A stretch of 64,000 nt of DNA from Eretmocerus hayati (taxonomy: Eukaryota; Arthropoda; Insecta; Hymenoptera; Aphelinidae), in contig CM056742.1 in NCBI GenBank assembly GCA_029851415.1, positions 111,726,246 through 111,790,245 on the forward strand, written 5' to 3'. Of this stretch, positions 45,472-56,306 are shown piece by piece. Positions within the stretch are counted from its first letter, which is position 1, and each line of letters begins with the position of its first letter. Position numbers and translations under genes: made by a program. The notes beneath the pieces were generated by a model. That model searched no databases and had not been told where the DNA came from. It saw only the letters and a list, made by a program, of their open reading frames with translations.

Positions 45472-48400
45472 ATGCATACTCTATCGTCAGAGTTTTCCGA
45501 TCTTTGCTATCAGAGAACCGGAATTCGAGTTGATCCGTACAAGACTATCCCAGATATCATTATTGGTCAGGATAACATTAATTTGATTGTAGTGCGAGAA
45601 ATCATTGAATTGGTTGGTGATAACTTTCTAGTATCTCGATGTTCCCTCGGTTGGACTATACATGGGCGAATCGTCAGGGATAGCTCGATCAATTTCGCCG
45701 CAGTGAATTGTTTTACAGGTGAATATTCATCCGATCTCGATACGCGCTCGCAAAATGAAAGATATCTCTTAGAGCTCGAGGTTTTAGGCACGAATTCTCC
45801 TTGTAAACTTAGTCCTGATGATGAAAAAGCTATGGAAATTCTTGATCAAACATGCAAACGCGTAGACGGATCTTGGCAAGTAGGATTATTATGGAAGGGA
45901 GAACTCGATCAAATCCCAAACAGTAGATCAACAGCTCTTCACCGGTTCCTGCTCTTAGAGAAAAAGTTCAGACGCGATCCAAAATTCGCTGTTCTGTATC
46001 GCGGGAAAATTCATCGCCTATTGAATAACAAATTCGCGATCAAAGCTTCTGGCCCGCCCATGAGGTTGCACTGGTATCTCCCACACTTCGGAGTTCAAAA
46101 TCCAAACAAACCCGGGAAATTGTGTCTGGTTTTCGATGGTGCTAGTAAGTCCGGTGGGGTTAGCTTCAATGATTTGATGTTAAAAGGGCCTGATCTTCTA
46201 AAACCATTAATCGGTGTGTGGATGCGATTCCGACAAAGATCAATAGCAGTAGTAGCTGATTTGAAAGACATGTATCTCAAGATTAAAATTATTATGCAGG
46301 ATTATGATGCTCAGAGATTTCTTTGGCGAGATCACGAGACTGATAAAATTGTAGAGTACGTCATAACCTCAGTATTCTTTGGCTCAATTTCTTCTCCATG
46401 TCAAGCTCTCTACATCAAAGATAAAAACGCTGATCAATTTGTAACCATGTATCCGAAAGCTGTGAAAAGTGTGAAAGAGAATTCCTATATGGATGATTAC
46501 CTTGACAGCTTTGATACAGTCGAAGAAGCTAAAGAAAGAGTAACACAAGTTATAGAGATAAATCAAGCTGCTAATTGGGAGATGCATGGATGGGGTAGCA
46601 ATGAATATAGCGTAGTTGAGGAAATGATTGCTCCCGGGAAAAGTAACGCTTCCATGAATTTGTCACAGTCGAATAATGAAGAACGAGTACTTGGGATTCA
46701 TTGGTTATTAGAGTCCGACGAGCTTCATTTCAAATTCAATGAAAATAAGATCAGTCACGAAATTCGAAACGGAGAACAGATTCCTAGTAGACGTGAGTGT
46801 CTCAGTATCATAATGAAAATTTATGACCCGTTAGGCTTGATATCTCCTTTCACAATACACGGCCGGATTTCACTGAGAAGTGTGCATGCAAGTGGTGTAA
46901 GCTGGGATAAGAAGATTCATGATAGAGACTTTGTTCAGTGGAAGAATTGGGTGGATAATATGAAACAAGTAGAAGCATGTAGGATCCCAAGATGCTATCA
47001 AGTCAAAAATAATCAGTCAGTTTCATTTGAAATTCACGTTTTTTGCAATGCAGATCAGAATGCTTACGGCTCAGTCGCGTATTGGCGGCTCGTTTTATTG
47101 GATGGAACAATTCATACTTCTATTATTCTTTCAAAAAGTCGACTGGCTCCTAAAAAATCGCAAACAATCGATCGTTTGGAATTGCAAGCATCTGTTCTTT
47201 CCGTGAGATTAGCAACACTGATTTCTCAAGAACACGAGTTTCAAATATCTCGTCGCGTTTTTTGGACTAGTTCTCGAATCACGTTGAATTGGCTAGAATC
47301 TGATCCTAAGGAGTTAGATGTGTTCGTTTCTAATCGGATCAAAGAGATCAAAGAAAAATCGCGTGTCGATGAATGGAAATGGATTTCAGAGCCAGAAAAT
47401 CCAGCTAGTGACTCAATTAAATGGAGACCAGGAGTCCTAGAGACTGGAAGTCCGTGGTTTGTGGGTCCATCATTTCTTCGAACCGACGAGAAGTCGTGGC
47501 CAATCGAGAGTAGCTCATCATCATCGAACTCCTTTGATATTTGTGAAAATTTAGTGTCAGCAACAGTCGTAGCTGCGAATAAGGAGTTACCAACTTATCT
47601 ACCCGATTACACACACTTTTCGTCATGGTTGAGTTTAATAAAAGCAACTTTCTTCGTAATTAAAGCTCACGATTTTTGGATTGATAAAGGAGTCGAAAAG
47701 TACACAGATCTTGAACGACGGGACTATGCAGAAAAGCTGTGGATTCGCTATATCCAAGAGTCTTCATTTGAACAAGAGATAAAATTATTGTCAAACGCAA
47801 AGAACGTGTTCAAAGATTCAAAATTAGCATCTCTGACTCCGATTCTTGATGACCAAAGTTTGCTGCGTGTAAGGGGCCGAGTTGAATTTTTGCCTAGAAG
47901 CACCATGAAATTCGAGCCGTTGATTCTCGATGCATCACATCCGGTAACTCAGCTTCTTATTGCACACTATCACGAGAAAGCTTTCCACAAGAATCACGAG
48001 ATGGTTTTTAATGAGTTACGAAAAGACTACTGGATCTTAAATGTACGGAGATACCTACGTTCGATCGTGCATAAATGTGCAATTTGTCGTCTTTTACGAG
48101 GAAATCCTTATATTCCTCAAATGGCGAATTTGCCTCAAGTTAGTTTGGGTTATCGTTTCCGGCCTTTTATTTACTGTGGTCTCGATTATTTTGGACCTAT
48201 GATTGTCAAAGTAGGACGTAGACATGAAAAGCGATGGGGGGCGTTATTTACCTGCTTGACGACTCGTGCTGCTCACATCGAAATAGTCAACTCCCTAAGT
48301 ACGGACTCAGCTATTATGGCTGTCACGAGGTTTGCAAGTAGTCGTGGTTTTCCACTTATAATCTTTTCTGATAATGCAACCTGTTTCCGCGGAGCCAGCC

Positions 48401-49056
48401 AAGAACTCAATAACGTTGTTTCATCACTAGACCGAAAGAAACAATCACCTTTCGCATTAGTGAATGGGTTCCAGTGGAGATTTAATCCACCTTCTGCGTC
48501 TCACATGGGGGGAGCCTGGGAAAGGCTGATCAGGTCCGTGAAAGAGTGCTTATCGAGCATTTTTAAAGGGCATACTCCAACTGAAGAAGTTTTGACAACA
48601 GTTCTGAAAGAGGTAGAACACTCAATAAACTCAAGACCGCTCACTCATGTTTCTGCTGATCCAAACGATCTCGAAGCTCTAACGCCGAATCACTTTTTAA
48701 TCGGCTCGACTTCCGGTTCAGCTCGCTCTGTTCATTATGATATTAAGACATTCGACATCAAGAAGCAGTGGCATATGTCTCAACAGCTAGCCGATGCTTT
48801 CTGGAACCGTTGGCTGCGGGAGTACCTGCCCACTTTAGTTCCCAGAAAGAAATGGTTTCATTCACAAGAACCTTTAATGGTTGACGATATTGTTTTGGTG
48901 ATAGAAAATAATTTTCCCAGGAATGAATGGAGGAAAGGTGTTGTTGTTAAAGTTCATCCTAGTAAAGATGGAAATATACGTATTGTTGATATAAGAACTT
49001 CGAACGGAATATTTAGCCGTCCTAGTCATAAATTGATCAAATTTGCAAGGGTGTAA
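45472..49056 (+). CDS. pol: RT, RNase H and integrase of BEL Pol
   Basis: 1194 residues, same frame as Gag. The reverse transcriptase contains VVADLKDMYLKIKI and the catalytic YMDD (about residue 338). The RNase H region is recognisable (QTIDRLELQASVLSVRLA), but the first expected Asp is Asn (FCNADQNAYG, about 523) and the later WTDS is WTSS (about 599), so two catalytic Asp appear lost. The integrase has an HHCC finger (H in ASHPVTQ, HYHEKAFHKN, CAICRLL) and the DDE triad: GLDYFGP (about 905), FSDNAT (about 965) and GGAWERL (about 1014). The usual Pao-type C-terminal region follows (PLVPRKKW-like, about 1120). It copies element RNA to DNA and inserts it. The first ATG follows the second TGA directly, so reinitiation is also possible. 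Confidence 0.92.
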   Translation: MHTLSSEFSDLCYQRTGIRVDPYKTIPDIIIGQDNINLIVVREIIELVGDNFLVSRCSLGWTIHGRIVRDSSINFAAVNCFTGEYSSDLDTRSQNERYLLELEVLGTNSPCKLSPDDEKAMEILDQTCKRVDGSWQVGLLWKGELDQIPNSRSTALHRFLLLEKKFRRDPKFAVLYRGKIHRLLNNKFAIKASGPPMRLHWYLPHFGVQNPNKPGKLCLVFDGASKSGGVSFNDLMLKGPDLLKPLIGVWMRFRQRSIAVVADLKDMYLKIKIIMQDYDAQRFLWRDHETDKIVEYVITSVFFGSISSPCQALYIKDKNADQFVTMYPKAVKSVKENSYMDDYLDSFDTVEEAKERVTQVIEINQAANWEMHGWGSNEYSVVEEMIAPGKSNASMNLSQSNNEERVLGIHWLLESDELHFKFNENKISHEIRNGEQIPSRRECLSIIMKIYDPLGLISPFTIHGRISLRSVHASGVSWDKKIHDRDFVQWKNWVDNMKQVEACRIPRCYQVKNNQSVSFEIHVFCNADQNAYGSVAYWRLVLLDGTIHTSIILSKSRLAPKKSQTIDRLELQASVLSVRLATLISQEHEFQISRRVFWTSSRITLNWLESDPKELDVFVSNRIKEIKEKSRVDEWKWISEPENPASDSIKWRPGVLETGSPWFVGPSFLRTDEKSWPIESSSSSSNSFDICENLVSATVVAANKELPTYLPDYTHFSSWLSLIKATFFVIKAHDFWIDKGVEKYTDLERRDYAEKLWIRYIQESSFEQEIKLLSNAKNVFKDSKLASLTPILDDQSLLRVRGRVEFLPRSTMKFEPLILDASHPVTQLLIAHYHEKAFHKNHEMVFNELRKDYWILNVRRYLRSIVHKCAICRLLRGNPYIPQMANLPQVSLGYRFRPFIYCGLDYFGPMIVKVGRRHEKRWGALFTCLTTRAAHIEIVNSLSTDSAIMAVTRFASSRGFPLIIFSDNATCFRGASQELNNVVSSLDRKKQSPFALVNGFQWRFNPPSASHMGGAWERLIRSVKECLSSIFKGHTPTEEVLTTVLKEVEHSINSRPLTHVSADPNDLEALTPNHFLIGSTSGSARSVHYDIKTFDIKKQWHMSQQLADAFWNRWLREYLPTLVPRKKWFHSQEPLMVDDIVLVIENNFPRNEWRKGVVVKVHPSKDGNIRIVDIRTSNGIFSRPSHKLIKFARV

Positions 49057-49072
49057 AATGCATATTTTACAT

Positions 49073-49081
49073 GGGGGGAAA
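49073..49081 (+). other. Polypurine tract
   Basis: GGGGGGAAA directly precedes the 3' LTR, the usual primer site for plus-strand DNA synthesis. Confidence 0.85.
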
Positions 49082-49639
49082 TGTTCTGGCTCAAATTGAA
49101 TATCTAACTGGTTTACTATTTAAAATATTTATATGATTGATAATTCATTAATTGGTTTTCAGGAATATTGAAATATCATATGATACTATTTAATTTGTTA
49201 GAGCGTACGCTTCTTTCGGATTAATTTAAATTCAAAGAATGTATAAAGAATGTATAATATAAGAATGCCTTTTCTTGAACGTCAGGCGCTGGGTTCCTGT
49301 CGTTCACCGGCCGTAGCACGGATTTATCCGGGGCTACAGCTGTCTTGTTGACTCTTGTCAACCAAAGACCACGACACGATTTAGCGCAGAGGCTATTCGT
49401 GGGCGGATTGGCCATTAGAAACGACATTCGAAAATTTCCCTTTTTTTTGTTTCTCGGAGCAGGTTAGGCTTGCTCAAAAACAAGAACAAATGTCGGTCAC
49501 TGTTTACCAAGAGTGGGAAGCGAACGCACACGATTTCAAGCGATTTTTCTTGTCGGTATATTTTGCTGATTGGTGAAGAAAATAAATTTCAAAAGTTACA
49601 AAAGTTACGCAAGTATCATCCTTGACTTGAACGAGAACA
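49082..49639 (+). repeat. 3' LTR of the BEL element
   Basis: 558 bases, same ends as the 5' LTR. It differs from it at three positions that I can see. Confidence 0.92.
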
Positions 49640-50262
49640 ACCGAAATAATGGGTTCAGAGGGATTGAGACCCTCCTGAACCCAGAAAAGCTTGAAATAAG
49701 TAAGTTCGAAAAAATGTGTGAGGTTAAAACGGCCCAACTCAGCGTATATAAGGCACGGCGGCCTTGCGCGCGCTCCCTCTCTTTCTCACACGTTCTTCTC
49801 TTCCATATACTCGCCGCAAGGCGCTACCGCGCCTTTTGATTCCATGTTTCATTTGTTAGTCACCCATTAGTTGGTCATTTTGGTGGTTGGGATCCTCTCT
49901 TCTTGGAGAGCGGATGAATCAACTCGTGTAAGGAATTTTCACAATCCAGAAGTTTCTCATCAACTGAAAACCGCATACTATTAAAAGTAGAGTTGAGACT
50001 CTTTGCACCAACTCAAGTTGAATTTCATGAACTAATTCTAGGTTTTGCTATCAGAAACAAAAAGTTGTACTGCTCCAGATTCTGTTGCTTGGGATTCAAA
50101 ACTATTTATCTTGGAACATAGCACACTGCTGTTTATTGGGGGGATGATTTTTAAGGATAAGATATGGAAAAGTGTTCTTGGTTTTTCTACATGTTACTAT
50201 TCACAGCTTATATTTGTCAATCTGGGAATTTTCAATCATTGCCATAGCCAAGTCCTAAAATC
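49640..50262. other. Right flank of the BEL element
   Basis: A hairpin (GGGTTCAGAGGG with CCTCCTGAACCC) lies at 49650-49681. A promoter-like block follows. From about 50000 the sequence is an inverted match to 40430-40720. No gene is supported. Confidence 0.4.
49720..49850 (+). promoter_or_regulatory. TATA-containing block, inverted copy of 36098-36210
   Basis: TATATAAG at 49745-49752, then a GC-rich start-like region and GGCGCTACCGCGCC near 49829. The shared block with 36098-36210 covers both the TATA box and the GC-rich palindromic end. It is likely a repeat-borne promoter. Confidence 0.35.
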
Positions 50263-50952
50263 TCCCCCTCTCTCACTTTACTTTTTCCAAAAGTCCAACT
50301 TGGCGAGTATCACCATCCTTTCCCCCCATAACTTCATCTGAGATCAAAGTATGAATTTCAATTCTTGAGGGTCATGAGATCAGGAAAAGTATGTCGAGTA
50401 ATTTTTTTGCAAAATCTGAATGTGAAATGCATGAAAAATGATCGATTACATTACAATCTGATTATCTCTCTGTAAGTTTGACTCAACTTGAGTTACTCAC
50501 CATCTTTACTGACTTCCAAACTGGAACGATCGATGCTAGATTGAAATTTCCTCACTTCTGTTATTTTTTATTGGTCTATTACTTGTAATATATTTTAAGG
50601 AAAAGAAAGATGGTGAGTAACTCAAGTCGAGTCGAACTAACAGAGAGATAATCAGATTGTCATGTAATAAATCATTTTTCATGCATTTCACATTCAGATT
50701 TTGCAAAAAAATTACTCGACATACTTTTCCTGATCTCGTGACTCTCAAGAATTGAAATCAATATTTTGCAATCTGTCTTCATTTGTTTGACGTTTAAATT
50801 CTGGTAAAAAGTTACTCGACATGTTTCCCCTGATCTCATGGCCCTCAAGAATTGAAATTCATACTTTGATCTCAGATGAAGTTGTGGGAGGAAAAGATGG
50901 TGATACTCGCCAAGTTAGACTTTTGGGAAAAGTAAAGTGGGAGGGGGGAAGA
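50263..50952. mobile_element. 690-bp foldback, same family as 39626-40418
   Basis: Halves are reverse complements meeting near 50607. Ends are TCCCCCTCTCTCACTTTAC and its near-complement. Shared inner blocks are AACTTGGCGAGTATC, ATGTCGAGTAA and GACTCAACTTGAGTTACTC. Confidence 0.75.
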
Positions 50953-51649
50953 TGTCGGTAAACATCACAGTCATGTTTTAGAGTGGAACTCTGAATCGTT
51001 TCAAATCTTCAGGGGTTATCATGAGAACAAACTCCGCTCTTACAACCAAAATCGCAAACATCATTTGAGGGTCCACGGCTTTTCTCATTCTCGAACTGAT
51101 TTTTGAAAACCATGGACGATTCAAACATTCGTGATTTTGATTCCATTCGCGTGATTATGTCAAGGTTTTATCGTTTACACTGCCTAAAACTTGCGATGAT
51201 TATAAGTTGAAGAAATTTGAGGTTACTACCGCAATTCTATTCGAGATCGATGTTCATCCCACCTCTCAGCTGGAGACAAATTCCACCTTTAGTTCGAGGA
51301 GTTTTTTCCCCCTACCGTTCGAGGCAAAATATGCCTCTACTTCGAGGTCTTGTTTCCTCCAAGAGATTTAGAGTGTTCTCTTGCGCATAAACCCTGCACA
51401 GTCCTGTTCGAATTCCTAAGTCCCGTAGATTGTACGCCACAGTTTTTATAAATAATCTCTGACAAAATTACTGTAAACCCATCCTTCAACCCCTCTCTGC
51501 GGTGCGTGTGTACGTGCGCGCGTGCGACGTCCTCAGTCCGAGAAGTGTGCAGGCTCTTGCGGAGTAAGCGGCACCCCGTGAGTGAGTAAACAACATAGTT
51601 TCGCTGGAAATTTAGCCTGTTGATTTTCCTCTGAACAAACAATCGAAAT
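50953..51649. other. Stretch without a recognised gene
   Basis: Open frames here are short and unlike known proteins. No repeat was assigned. Confidence 0.3.
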
Positions 51650-51664
51650 ATTACTCAATTGTTG

Positions 51665-51976
51665 ATATATGATAGTAGGAACGGCCGAATTGCGAGGCAA
51701 TCATTATTGGAGGAAGATTTCTTGACAGATTTTTCGTCACTCTGATTATCTGGGGAACATACAACCCGTATAGAAAAACAGAGCCATCGGAAAGATATCA
51801 AGAACCCAACTTCAATATTATTATAATGACTCTGTGGTTCTATAGGAGTTGTATGTTCCCAAGACAATCAGACTGACGAAAGCTCTGTCAAGCAATATTC
51901 CTATAATAATGATTGCCCCGCAATTCGGCCGTTCCTATCATCATATATTGAAATAAAGCAAGGATATAATTTTATC
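51665..51976. mobile_element. 312-bp palindromic insertion with 15-bp direct repeats
   Basis: ATTACTCAATTGTTG occurs at 51650-51664 and again at 51977-51991. The inserted DNA is largely palindromic (GGAACGGCCGAATTGCGAGG near 51678 and its partner near 51926) and ends with an AATAAAGCAAGGATATAA tail. Long direct repeats plus an A-rich tail suggest reverse-transcription-based insertion, as for 11369-11792. I found no hammerhead core here. Confidence 0.6.
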
Positions 51977-52117
51977 ATTACTCAATTGTTGTTGACTTGA
52001 GTCTTCACCTGATTATGCAACTGAAAGAATACCGTTCACAGCCAAACCTTGATATCTTGAGGTCAAACTCCTCTAAGGGGGCATATAACACATGAACGAG
52101 TTTTATATTTGAGACCG

Positions 52118-52210
52118 AATATAGTTGGCGTAGCTCAAAGGAGAAGCCTCCAACTTGGAATCTGAGGGTCCTGGGTTCGCGTTCAATGTAAACAAGTTTT
52201 TCCACTCGAT
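52118..52210 (+). repeat. tRNA-like SINE fragment
   Basis: GGCGTAGCTCAAAGGAGAAGC resembles a pol III A box and tRNA D arm. ACTTGGAATCTGAGG resembles an anticodon arm, and GGGTTCGCGTTC a B box/T arm. The acceptor stem does not pair, so this is not a functional tRNA. It is probably a tRNA-derived SINE head or pseudogene. Confidence 0.4.
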
Positions 52211-52934
52211 AATCCGTCGCGATTCCGCTTTTATTGAGATCCGTAAAAAATTACTATAATCTGGTCATTTTCTCGATATCCAAAGCTGTGTGGTAAGGTA
52301 AAAGCACCAGGAACTAAACAACGCGCCGCGAGTCACCTATTCCTGGTGAGCGGGTTTGTCACTCGAATATAACCACTACAAATGTCTAATCCTCATCAAA
52401 AATAGACGATTACTGTCGCAAGTATGTTATCAATCATCAGATTAGTGTTTTGGTGAGTTGGGTGGACGAGAAATGTAATGAGAGGATATTTTTGTGATGG
52501 TATGAAACGGCAGTCTCTCGCTGCATGAAATAATGCGCTCGCGAGCCCCCGATGCGGCCGCTCTAAAACTCAGGACATGCTCTTAAATGAAGTGAATAAA
52601 ATGATTTCATTCGGGTTTCTATCGTTTGTTCGTGAATGCCGTGAGTTTGAGTTCCTACGTAGATTTTGGGGGATATCTATACTTATTTTTGAGAATTCAA
52701 GTGTCCAGGTTCAAGTACCATATCGGTCGGATTTTCTTATAGCTGGACACTGTATTTTTGTATCAAATCAACCATTTTTTCGGAAACAAACCAACGCACA
52801 AAGCAGCTATTCAAGTTGCAGAGTGCTCAGAGCTCATGAATTATTAGTTGGCCCACCTTGATTCTTGTGTTCACGTAATTTTATCTCACGTAAAATCGAA
52901 CCTCAAAGTACGCAGGCCTGAATGCACTTACATA
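52211..52934. other. Stretch without a recognised gene
   Basis: No coding region or repeat could be supported. Confidence 0.3.
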
Positions 52935-54306
52935 GGAGTAATTCCACGCGAAAGCGGACCACGAATTGCAGACATATCTCAGATTGTTTTTCCACTATTC
53001 TTAATCGATTCTATGGTCCAAAAAATGAACTTTTCACCCTCTATGGGGTGAAAAAAAAATTTTTTGTTTCCGTGGGGAATATCTTTGTGATAGTGTTTTT
53101 AGGAAAAAATACCAATCTTTTTTCAGTAAAATGGGTGTAGTTCCGACTTGAGGTGAGATACGACCACGCAAATAGTGGCATTCGAAAGATCTTTCAAAAA
53201 TCTATCGAAATATGTTTCGAAAATTTTTTTTTGAGGCTACGGACGCCCCCTATGAGCAAAAAGGTGAAAAACAGAAAAAATTCATTTCCTCAAAAACCTA
53301 ATTTTCTAAAAATCTGGAAATCCATATTTCGATGTAAAATTGCGTGTTCTTCCAGAAAAAAGTGGTCCCGATCTTTGTTTTTGGGTTCTACGCTGTTTTT
53401 TTTTACGTTTTATCAATATTCTCAGCCTTTTCGGTTGAAAAATGAATTTTTCTGCGCATGCGCAGGAATTTAGACTGCTGAAACCAATTCCATTGAAAAG
53501 CCAAGGAAATTTCCTTCAAAATGAGTACTTGGCGAAGTCAATTTTATCTACTGGGCCCAAAGTTACATCACATTAATGATGAAGCATCCTCAAGAGGGGT
53601 GAATGCAGATCTTGCACGAATTTCCCATTACTATCGTGACTCGAGTAGAAGTGTCATCATTTTTTAGACCTTCTAACTTCGGTCCCAGTACATCGAATCG
53701 ACTTCACCAAGTATAGTCATTTTGAAGGAAATTTCCTTGGCTTCTCAATGGAATTGGTTTCAGCAGTCTAAATTCCTGCGCATGCGCAGAAAAATTCATT
53801 TTTCAACCGAAAAGGCTGAGAATATTGATAAAACGTAAAAAAAAACAGCGTAGAACCCAAAAACAAAGATCGGGACCACTTTTTTCTGGAAGAACACGCA
53901 ATTTTACATCGAAATATGGATTTCCAGATTTTTAGAAAATTAGGTTTTTGAGGAATCGAATTTTTTCTGTTTTTCACCTTTTTGCTCATAGGGGGCATCC
54001 GTAGTCTCAAAAAAAATTTTTCGAAACATATTTCGATAGATTTTTGAAAGACCTTTCGAATGCCACTATTTGCGTGGTCGTATCTTACCTCAAGTCAGAA
54101 CTACACCCATTTTACTGAAAAAAGATTGGTATTTTTTCCTCAAAACACTATCACAAAGATATTCCCCACGGAAACAAAAAATTTTTTTTTCACCCCATAG
54201 AGGGTGAAAAGTTCATTTTTTGGACCATAGAATCGATTAAGAATAGTGGAAAAACAATCTGAGATATGTCTGCAATTCGTGGTCCGCTTTCGCGTGGAAT
54301 TACTCA
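52935..54306. mobile_element. 1.37-kb foldback element, TA target duplication
   Basis: Ends read GGAGTAATTCCACGCGAAAG on the left and the complement of TGAGTAATTCCACGCGAAAG on the right. TA flanks at 52933-52934 and 54307-54308. Arms are about 640 bases and very well matched, separated by a loop at about 53570-53690. The same 80-residue chain can be read on opposite strands of both arms (53153-53473 and 53768-54010), simply because the DNA is mirrored. No known domain. Confidence 0.88.
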
Positions 54307-55518
54307 TAGAAGCTGCCGTGAGACTCGTACTGCAGTATTACTGGGCATACTTTCTTAGTAAATTGTTTTAGAGTCGAGGATATATTTATAGGGAATCCTG
54401 ATTTCAGCATTATTGATGACTGAACTTGAAATTTCCTTTTGACACACCGAAATGTACCCACAAACATACGATTTGATGCCCATACAATTTGAGTATATTG
54501 ACGTCGACTGTTACTTCAAGGACTCTTGAAAACCATTCAAGAAGTAAGTTCTGGTCTATTTTGACGCTCTATGCTCAAGAATATTGCACGTCGAATCATT
54601 CTAGGACCTGAAATTCACGGTCCAAATACAGGTTCCCGGTGTCAAGAATTTGATGTCATCTCGCGGGGTTAACAGAACCCTTGTCCAGAAATATGTGGAA
54701 ATCGAGTCGTCTCGTTTTTCATCTGGGCATTTCTCTGGAACTTTTACACCTGCTGGAATATAGTTATGGATGATGATATAAGAGAACAATCGAATCTATC
54801 GGTCCCGATCGAAGTGAAAATATCATTATCCAAGTCTTGAAATAAGATATCTTTGGCTTCTGTATGATTAGAAGCAAGTTGATCCATTCTAGCTCACTCG
54901 AGGAGAGAAAAAGTTGAGAAAATCCTGTGGAAATACTTTGTACTCTCGTACAGTCTTACGGATACTCTGTCGATGCCTTGCAACTTTTCGGGTTGATTCC
55001 ATCTGTATTTGGTGGATAAAATATTGAAGAAAGATGGCCCAGGAGCACGATAACATGCTACCAATTCAGTCAAAATTTCACGACTACGAAAATTGAAAAT
55101 AAAAAATTAATAATGTCTCGTCAACTCAAAGATGATTACGTCAAGCTCATGCCACGACTCTGAACGCAATTTTCAGAATACATATCTGAAGTAGATGCGA
55201 TTTCAGAGATTTTGCGACAAGGCTCGCGTTTGTGCGATTTTCTTGTCTAGAACACGACCGTTCTGACCTAGAATGGAAAAAACGCGACTCACGAAAAAAG
55301 TTCAATTTTTCTCACCCCAGATAGGCGGATTGAGCTATCTGCGGATAGAACCAATTGTGATCGAATACCCTCAACGTATGAAGCTACAAAAAGCTCAAGG
55401 CATTCGTTGAAATTATCCATCTTGCCAAATACATGCTTTAGACATTCTGGAAGATCGCCGAAAAACTACTCAAAGTTCGACTCGTTAACGTGATTTTGGC
55501 GATGCCACTTACTCTATA
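54307..55518. other. Stretch without a recognised gene
   Basis: No coding region, RNA gene or repeat could be supported. Confidence 0.35.
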
Positions 55519-56306
55519 CAGTACCGTTCATAAGTTCTCGATGGTCGATCCCTCGATTACCCTGACTTGCAACAGCGATAAGTCGAATTCTATGCGTTGT
55601 GCGAAAATTTCACAAAAAGCATCCTAAAGAGCAGAAAAAATACTAACTTTTACTGGGTTTGGGTGATTTTTATCGAATATTTTTGAGCGTCCTACACGCT
55701 GATGAAAAAATAGAAAATCTAATAATTTTTTACTTTCATTGAGACACCTGCAGTTTCGATGTGGATGAAGATACGGCAATTCTGGAAAAAGCATCTTGTA
55801 GAGCGGAAAAAATGCTATGTGTAGCCATTTTTTGATTATTTTTTACGTACCGCGTGTGAGAATGTACGAACTGTCTAGATACCCAAAATGACTGTTTATC
55901 ATCGGAAACGGTACAGAAAACGGTGAAAAACCATGATTTTGGGGATTTGGACAGCTCGCACGTCTTCATACACGGAAGGTGAAAAATAATCAAAAAATGG
56001 TTACACATAGCATTTTTTCCGCTCTACAAGATGCTTTGTTCAAAATCGCCGTATCTTTGTTCGCATTGAAACTGCAGGTGTCTCAATGAAAGTAAAAAAT
56101 TTTAAGATTTTCTGTTTTTTCATCAGCGTGTAGGACCTTCAAAAATATTCGATAGAAATCATCCAAACCCAGTAAAAGTTAGTATTTTTTCTGCTCTTCA
56201 AGATGCTTTTCTGAAAATTTCCGTACAATGCATATAATTCGACCTATCGCTGTTGCAAGTCAGGGTAATCGAGGGATCGACCATCGAGAACTTATGAACG
56301 GTACTG
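55519..56306. mobile_element. 788-bp foldback element, TA target duplication
   Basis: Ends read CAGTACCGTTCATAAGTTCT and its complement, with TA at 55517-55518 and 56307-56308. The halves are reverse complements meeting near 55912. CAGT ends with TA duplications point to Tc1/mariner/pogo-type mobilisation. Non-coding. Confidence 0.88.

Larger units (their letters stand above)
42191..49639 (+). mobile_element. BEL/Pao LTR retrotransposon, full length
   Basis: Two 558-bp LTRs (42191-42748 and 49082-49639) both start TG and end CA. I see three substitutions between them, so insertion was recent. A possible primer-binding site starts two bases after the 5' LTR (TCGCGACCGTGACAGG, one mismatch from an Arg-tRNA-type site). 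The polypurine tract GGGGGGAAA lies at 49073-49081 directly before the 3' LTR. Flanks are ACCTA and ACCGA, a 5-bp target duplication with one mismatch, as expected for BEL/Pao. Gag, protease and RT-RNase H-integrase are all in one frame. Confidence 0.92.

Noticed and set aside
45567..45791. Minus-strand open frames inside the BEL element
   Set aside because: Shadows of the well-supported plus-strand Gag and Pol.
52118..52210. True tRNA gene
   Set aside because: A- and B-box-like words exist but the acceptor stem does not pair; treated as a SINE-like fragment.
53153..54010. Two near-identical open frames on opposite strands
   Set aside because: They are mirror readings of the two arms of one palindrome, without known domains or splice signals.
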